Both the position numbers and the translations under genes were made by a program. Below the pieces are notes generated by a model that ran no database searches, was not told the DNA's origin, and saw only the letters and a list, made by a program, of their open reading frames with translations. 64,000 nucleotides of DNA from Phocoena phocoena (Eukaryota; Chordata; Mammalia; Artiodactyla; Phocoenidae): assembly GCF_963924675.1 (NCBI RefSeq), contig NC_089239.1, positions 35,363,818 through 35,427,817 on the forward strand, written 5' to 3'. The first letter of the stretch is position 1, and every line of letters starts with the position of its first letter. Below, one piece after another: positions 60,196 through 64,000 of this stretch.

Positions 60196-63100
60196 CTAAA
60201 TTCCATATATATGTGTTAGCATGTGGTATTTGTTTTTCTCTTTTTGACTTACTTTACTGTATGACAGACTCTAGATCCATCCACCTCACTACAAATAACT
60301 CAGGTTCATTCCATTTTATGGCTGAGTAATATTCTGTTGTATATATGTGCCACATCTTCTTTATCCATTCATCTGTTGATGGACACTTAGCGTGCTTCCA
60401 TGTCCTGGCTATTGTAAATAGAGCTGCAATGAACATCTTAGTACATGACTTTTTTTTTTTTTCTTTGTGGTATGCGGGCCTCTCGCCATTGTGGCCTCTT
60501 CTGCTGTGGAGCAGAGGCTCTGGATGGGCAGGCTCAGTGCCCCTGGCTCACGGGCCCAGCCTCTCTGCGGCATGTGGGATCGTCCCGGACCGGGGCACGA
60601 ACCCGTATCCCCTGCATCGGCAGGCGGACTCTCAACCACTGTGCCACCAGGGAAGCCCCATGACTCTTTTTGAATTATGGTTTTCTCAGGGTATATGCCC
60701 AGCAGTGGAATTGCTGGGTCATATGGTAGTTCTATTTGTAGTTTTTTAAGGAACCTCCATACTGTTCTCCATAGTGGCTGTATCAATTTATATTCCCACC
60801 AACAGTGCAAGAGGGTTCCCTTTTCTCCACACCCTCTCCAGCATTTATTGTTTGCAGATTTTTTCATGATGGCCATTCTGACGAGTGTGAGATGATATCT
60901 CATTGTAGTTTTGATTTGCATTTCTCTAATGATTAATGACGTTGAGCCTTCTTTCATGTGTTTGTTGGCAATATGTATATTTTCTTTGGAGAAATGTCTA
61001 TTTAGGTCTTCTGCCCATTTTTGGATTGGGTCGTTTGTTTTTTTGATATTGAGCTGCATGAGCTGCTTGTATGTTTTGGAGATTAATCCTTTGTCAGTTG
61101 CTTCATTTGCAAATATTTCCTCCCATTCTGAGGGTTGTCTTTTCATCTTGTTTATGGTTTCCTTTGCTGTACAAAAGCTTTTAAGTTTCATTGGGTCCCA
61201 TTTGTTTATTTATTTATTTTTTATTTCCATTTCTCTAGGAGGTGGGTCAAAAAGGATCTTGCTGTGATTTGTGTCATAGAGTGTTCTATGTCTTCCTCTA
61301 AGAATTTGATAGTGTCTTGCCTTACATTTTGGTCTTTAATCCATTTTGAGTTTATTTTTGTGTATGGTGTTAGGGAGCGTTCTAATTTCATATTTTACAT
61401 GTACCTGTCCAGTTTTACCAGCACCACTTATTGAAGAGGCTGTCTTTTCTCCACTGTATATTCTTGCCTCCTTTATCAAAGATAAGGTGACCATATGTAC
61501 GTGGGTTTATCTCTGTGCTTTCTATCCTGTTCCATTGATCTATATTTCTGTTTCTGTGCCAGTACCATACTGTCTTGATTACTGTAGCTTTGTAGTATAG
61601 TCTGAAGTCAGGGAGCCTGATTCCTCCAGCTACATTTTTATTTCTCAAGATTGCTTTGGCTCTTCAAGGTATTTTGTGTTTCCATACAAATTGTGAAATT
61701 TTTTGTTCTAGTTCTGTGAAAAATGCCAGTGGTAGTTTGCTAGGGATTGCATTGAATCTGTAGATTGCTTTGGGTAGTAGAGTCATTTTCACAATGTTGA
61801 TTCTTCCCATCCAAGAACATGGTATATCTCTCCTTCTATTTGTGTCATCTTTAACTTCTTTCATCAGTGTCTTATAAGTTTCTGCATACAGGTCTTTTGT
61901 CTCTTTAGGTAGGTTTATTCCTAGATATTTTATTATTTCTGTTGCAGTGGTAAATGGGAGCAGTTTCTTAATTTCACTTTCAGATTTTTCATCATTAGTG
62001 TATAGGAATGCAAGAGATTTCTGTGCATTTATTTTGTATCCTGCTACTATAGCAAATTCATTGATTAGCTCTAGTAGTTTTCTGGTAGCATCTTTAGGAT
62101 TCTCTGTGTATAGTATCATGTCATCTGTAAACAGTGACAGCTTTACTTCTTCTTTTCCAATTTGGAAGATTTTTAATCACACTTTCAATTTCAGTGCTTT
62201 TGATTGGTCTGTTCATATTTTCTATTTCTTCCTCGTTCAGTCTTGGAAGGTTGTGCATTTCTAAGAATTTGTCCATTTCTTCCAGGTTGTCCATTTTATT
62301 GGCATATAGTTGCCTGTAGTAATCTCTCATGATCCTTTGTATTTCTACAGTGTCAGTTGCTACTTCTCCTTTTTCATTTCTAATTCTATTGATTTGGGTC
62401 TTCTTCCTTTTTTTCTTGATGAGTATGGCTAATGGTTTATTAATTTTGTTTATCTTCTCCAAGAACCAGCTTTTAGTTTTATTGATCTTTGCTTTTGTTT
62501 CCTTCATTTCTTTTTCATTTATTTCTGATCTGATCTTCATGATTTCTTTCTTTCTGCTAACATTGTTTTTTTGTTGTTGTTGTTCTTTTTTCTCTAATTG
62601 CTTTACGTGTAAGGTTAGGTTGTTTTTTTGAGATGCTTCTTGTTTCTTAAGGTAGGATTGTATTGCTATAAACTTCGCTCTTAGAACTGTTTTTGCTGCA
62701 TCCCATAGGTTTTGGGTCGTCGTGTTTTCATTGCCATTTGTTTCTATGTATTTTTTGATTTCCTCAGTGATCACTTGGTTATTAAGTAGTGTATTGTTTA
62801 GCCTCCATGTGCTTGTATTTTTTTTGTACAGATTTTTTCCTATAATTGATATCTAGTCCCATAGTGTTGTGGTATGAAAAGATACTTGATGCGATTTCAG
62901 TGTTCTTAAATTTACCAAGGCTTGATTTGTGACCCAAGATATGATCTACCCTGGAGAATGTTCCATGAGCACTTGAGAAGAATGTGTATTCTGTTGTTTT
63001 TGGATAGAATGTCCTATAAATATCAGTTAAGTCCCTCTTGTTTAGTGTATTATTTAAAGCTTGTGTTTCCTTATTTATTTTCATTTTGGATGATCTGTCC

Positions 63101-63549
63101 ATTGGTGAAAGTAGGGTGTTAAAGTCCCCTACTATGATTGTGTCACTTTCCCCTTTTATGAATGTTAGTATTCGTCTTATGTATTGAGAAGCTCCTATGT
63201 TGGGTACATAAATATTTACAATTGTTATATCTTCTTCTTGGATTGATCCCTTGATCATTATGTAGTGTCCTTCTTTGTCTCTTGTAGTAGTCTTTGTTTC
63301 AAAGTCTATTTTGTCTGATATGAGAATTGCTACTCCAGCTTTCTTTTGATTTCCATTTGCATGGAATATCTTTTTCTATCCCCTCACTTTCAGTCTGTAT
63401 GTGTCACTAGGTCTGAAGTGGGTTTCTTGTAGATGGCATATATATGGGTCTTGTTTTGGTATCCATTCAGCCAGTCTGTGTCTTTTGGTTGGAGCATTTA
63501 ATCCATTTACAGTTAAGGTAATTATCAATATGTATGTTCCTATTACAAT
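60196..63549 (-). pseudogene. L1 copy E ORF2, multiply broken
   Basis: The expected start codon is ATT (read from 63547-63549), where copy C has ATG. The endonuclease (62782-63258 clean frame) keeps VGDFN and the DHILG Asp, but SDH is SYH (Tyr codon read from 62882-62884). The lysine-rich linker (62167-62774) runs to NLP, then jumps, by the deletion at 62162-62166, into the IGKEEVK region in another frame. Motif C reads FTDD instead of FADD (about 62120-62131). The C-terminal Cys motif has lost its last Cys (CWWEY, near 60780-60835), and a SINE interrupts it soon after. The frame ends at TAG read from 60196-60198. Confidence 0.88.
60451..60658 (-). mobile_element. CHR SINE S7 inside L1 copy E ORF2
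   Basis: Antisense copy with T tract, flanked by catgact (60444-60450 and 60659-60665). The same L1 site is uninterrupted in copy D (43110-43125), confirming the insertion. The mutated body (for example 'ctgctgtggagcagaggctc') suggests it is older than S1 or S4. Confidence 0.95.
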
Positions 63550-63607
63550 TTTCTTAATTCTTCTGGGTTTGTTATTGTAGGTCTTTTCCTTCTCTTGTGT
63601 TTCCTGC

Positions 63608-64000
63608 CTAGAGAAGTTCCTTTAGCATTTGTTGTAAAGCTGGTTTGGTGGTGCTGAATTCTCTTAGCTTTTGCTTGTCTGTAAAGGTTTTAATTTCTCC
63701 ATCAAATCTGAATGTGATCCTTGCTGGTTAGAGTAATCTTGGTTGTAGTTTTTTCTCCTTCATCACTTTAAATATGTCCTGCCATTCCCTTCTGGCTTGC
63801 AGAGTTTCTGCTGAAAGACCAGCTGTTAACCTTATGGGGATTCCCTTATGTGTTACTTGTTGTTTTTCCCTTACTGTTTTTTTTTTTTTTTTGTGGTATG
63901 TGGGCCTCTCACTGTTGTGGCCTCTCCCATTGTGGAGCACAGTCTCCGGACGCGCAGGCTCAGCAGCCATGGCTCACAGGCCTAGCCACTCTGTGGCGTG
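63608..64000 (-). pseudogene. L1 copy E ORF1 C-terminal part, broken, cut by window end
   Basis: The frame ends at TAG read from 63608-63610. It carries the ORF1 C-terminal segment with GIPIRLTAGLSAETLQARR (about 63790-63850). A TAA replaces a Tyr codon after LQPRLL (63730), and SINE S8 interrupts the frame at 63877. The upstream coiled-coil part lies beyond the window. Confidence 0.85.
63877..64000 (-). mobile_element. CHR SINE S8 in ORF1 of L1 copy E, cut by window end
   Basis: T tract 63877-63892, then the SINE body 'gtggtatgtgggcctctcac' and on to the window edge. The head and target-site duplication are outside the window. Confidence 0.93.

Larger units (their letters stand above)
59826..64000 (-). 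mobile_element. L1 copy E: LINE-1 running off the window, ORF1 side
   Basis: The minus strand holds 3'UTR (from 59826), ORF2 and the C-terminal part of ORF1. It contains SINE S7 (60451-60658) in the C-terminal ORF2 and SINE S8 (from 63877) in ORF1. A deletion of about 670 bp (junction at 62162-62166) removes the reverse-transcriptase core. The 5' part and target-site duplication are outside the window. Confidence 0.93.

Noticed and set aside
62158..62170. L1 copy E deletion as a spliced L1 retrocopy
   Set aside because: The missing segment does not begin with GT or end with AG on the L1 strand. A 5-bp microhomology explains the junction.
1..64000. A novel gene system, CRISPR-like array or other undescribed machinery
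   Set aside because: All long coding-like signals are L1 ORF remnants or shadows. Direct repeats are target-site duplications or microsatellites. Nothing in the window supports an operating gene system.

Overview
The window is 64 kb of mammalian nuclear DNA, almost certainly from a whale or dolphin (Cetacea). The main evidence is eight copies of the tRNA-Glu-derived CHR SINE in the long cetacean form (A box, B box, then a GC-rich body ending in an A tail). These sit with artiodactyl-type LINE-1 (L1), mammal-wide MIR/L2, DNA-transposon fossils (Tigger, MER5A-, MER20-like) and one old LTR. I find no host protein-coding exon, no functional RNA gene and nothing prokaryotic or viral that is active. 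The region reads as an AT-rich intergenic or deep intronic stretch.

Layout. 1-760: 3' part of an antisense L1 that begins before the window. 0.8-13 kb: mostly unique AT-rich DNA with MER5A, an internally deleted Tigger1 carrying a SINE (6.3-7.0 kb), a small Tigger derivative (10.2 kb) and MIRs, one split by an L1 tail (11.1 kb). 13.1-14.1 kb: 5'-truncated antisense L1 (copy B). 14.6-17.4 kb: MIR and L2-like remnants. 17.4-25 kb: unique DNA with strong simple repeats at 20.3-20.8 kb. 25.0-31.2 kb: the only L1 with a complete structure from 5'UTR to 3' end (copy C, sense), with CpG-rich promoter, broken ORF1 and broken ORF2. 33-40 kb: an old antisense L1M hit by two SINEs and an LTR-like element, followed by a MER20-like element. 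42.4-45.9 kb: antisense L1 (copy D) with a probable 3' transduction. 47.7 kb: an older long SINE. 51-54 kb: MIR, L1M fragment and a solo-LTR-like element. 56.9 kb: a SINE. 59.8 kb to the end: antisense L1 (copy E), with one SINE in ORF2 and another in ORF1, running off the window.

The elements do not work together as a system. They form layers: L2/MIR, Tigger and L1M are oldest, then the artiodactyl-type L1 copies A-E, and the CHR SINEs come last and mostly land inside the earlier layers. Every L1 copy is dead. Frameshifts, stops, deletions through the reverse-transcriptase core, loss of the endonuclease catalytic Asp and damage to the C-terminal Cys/His motif can all be read directly. The most informative items are a target-site-flanked L1 3' transduction (42.45 kb), independent loss of the same endonuclease residue in both copies that still reach that site, and CpG-retaining unique segments (11.8-12.4 and 17.4-18.2 kb) that are candidates for constrained non-coding DNA.
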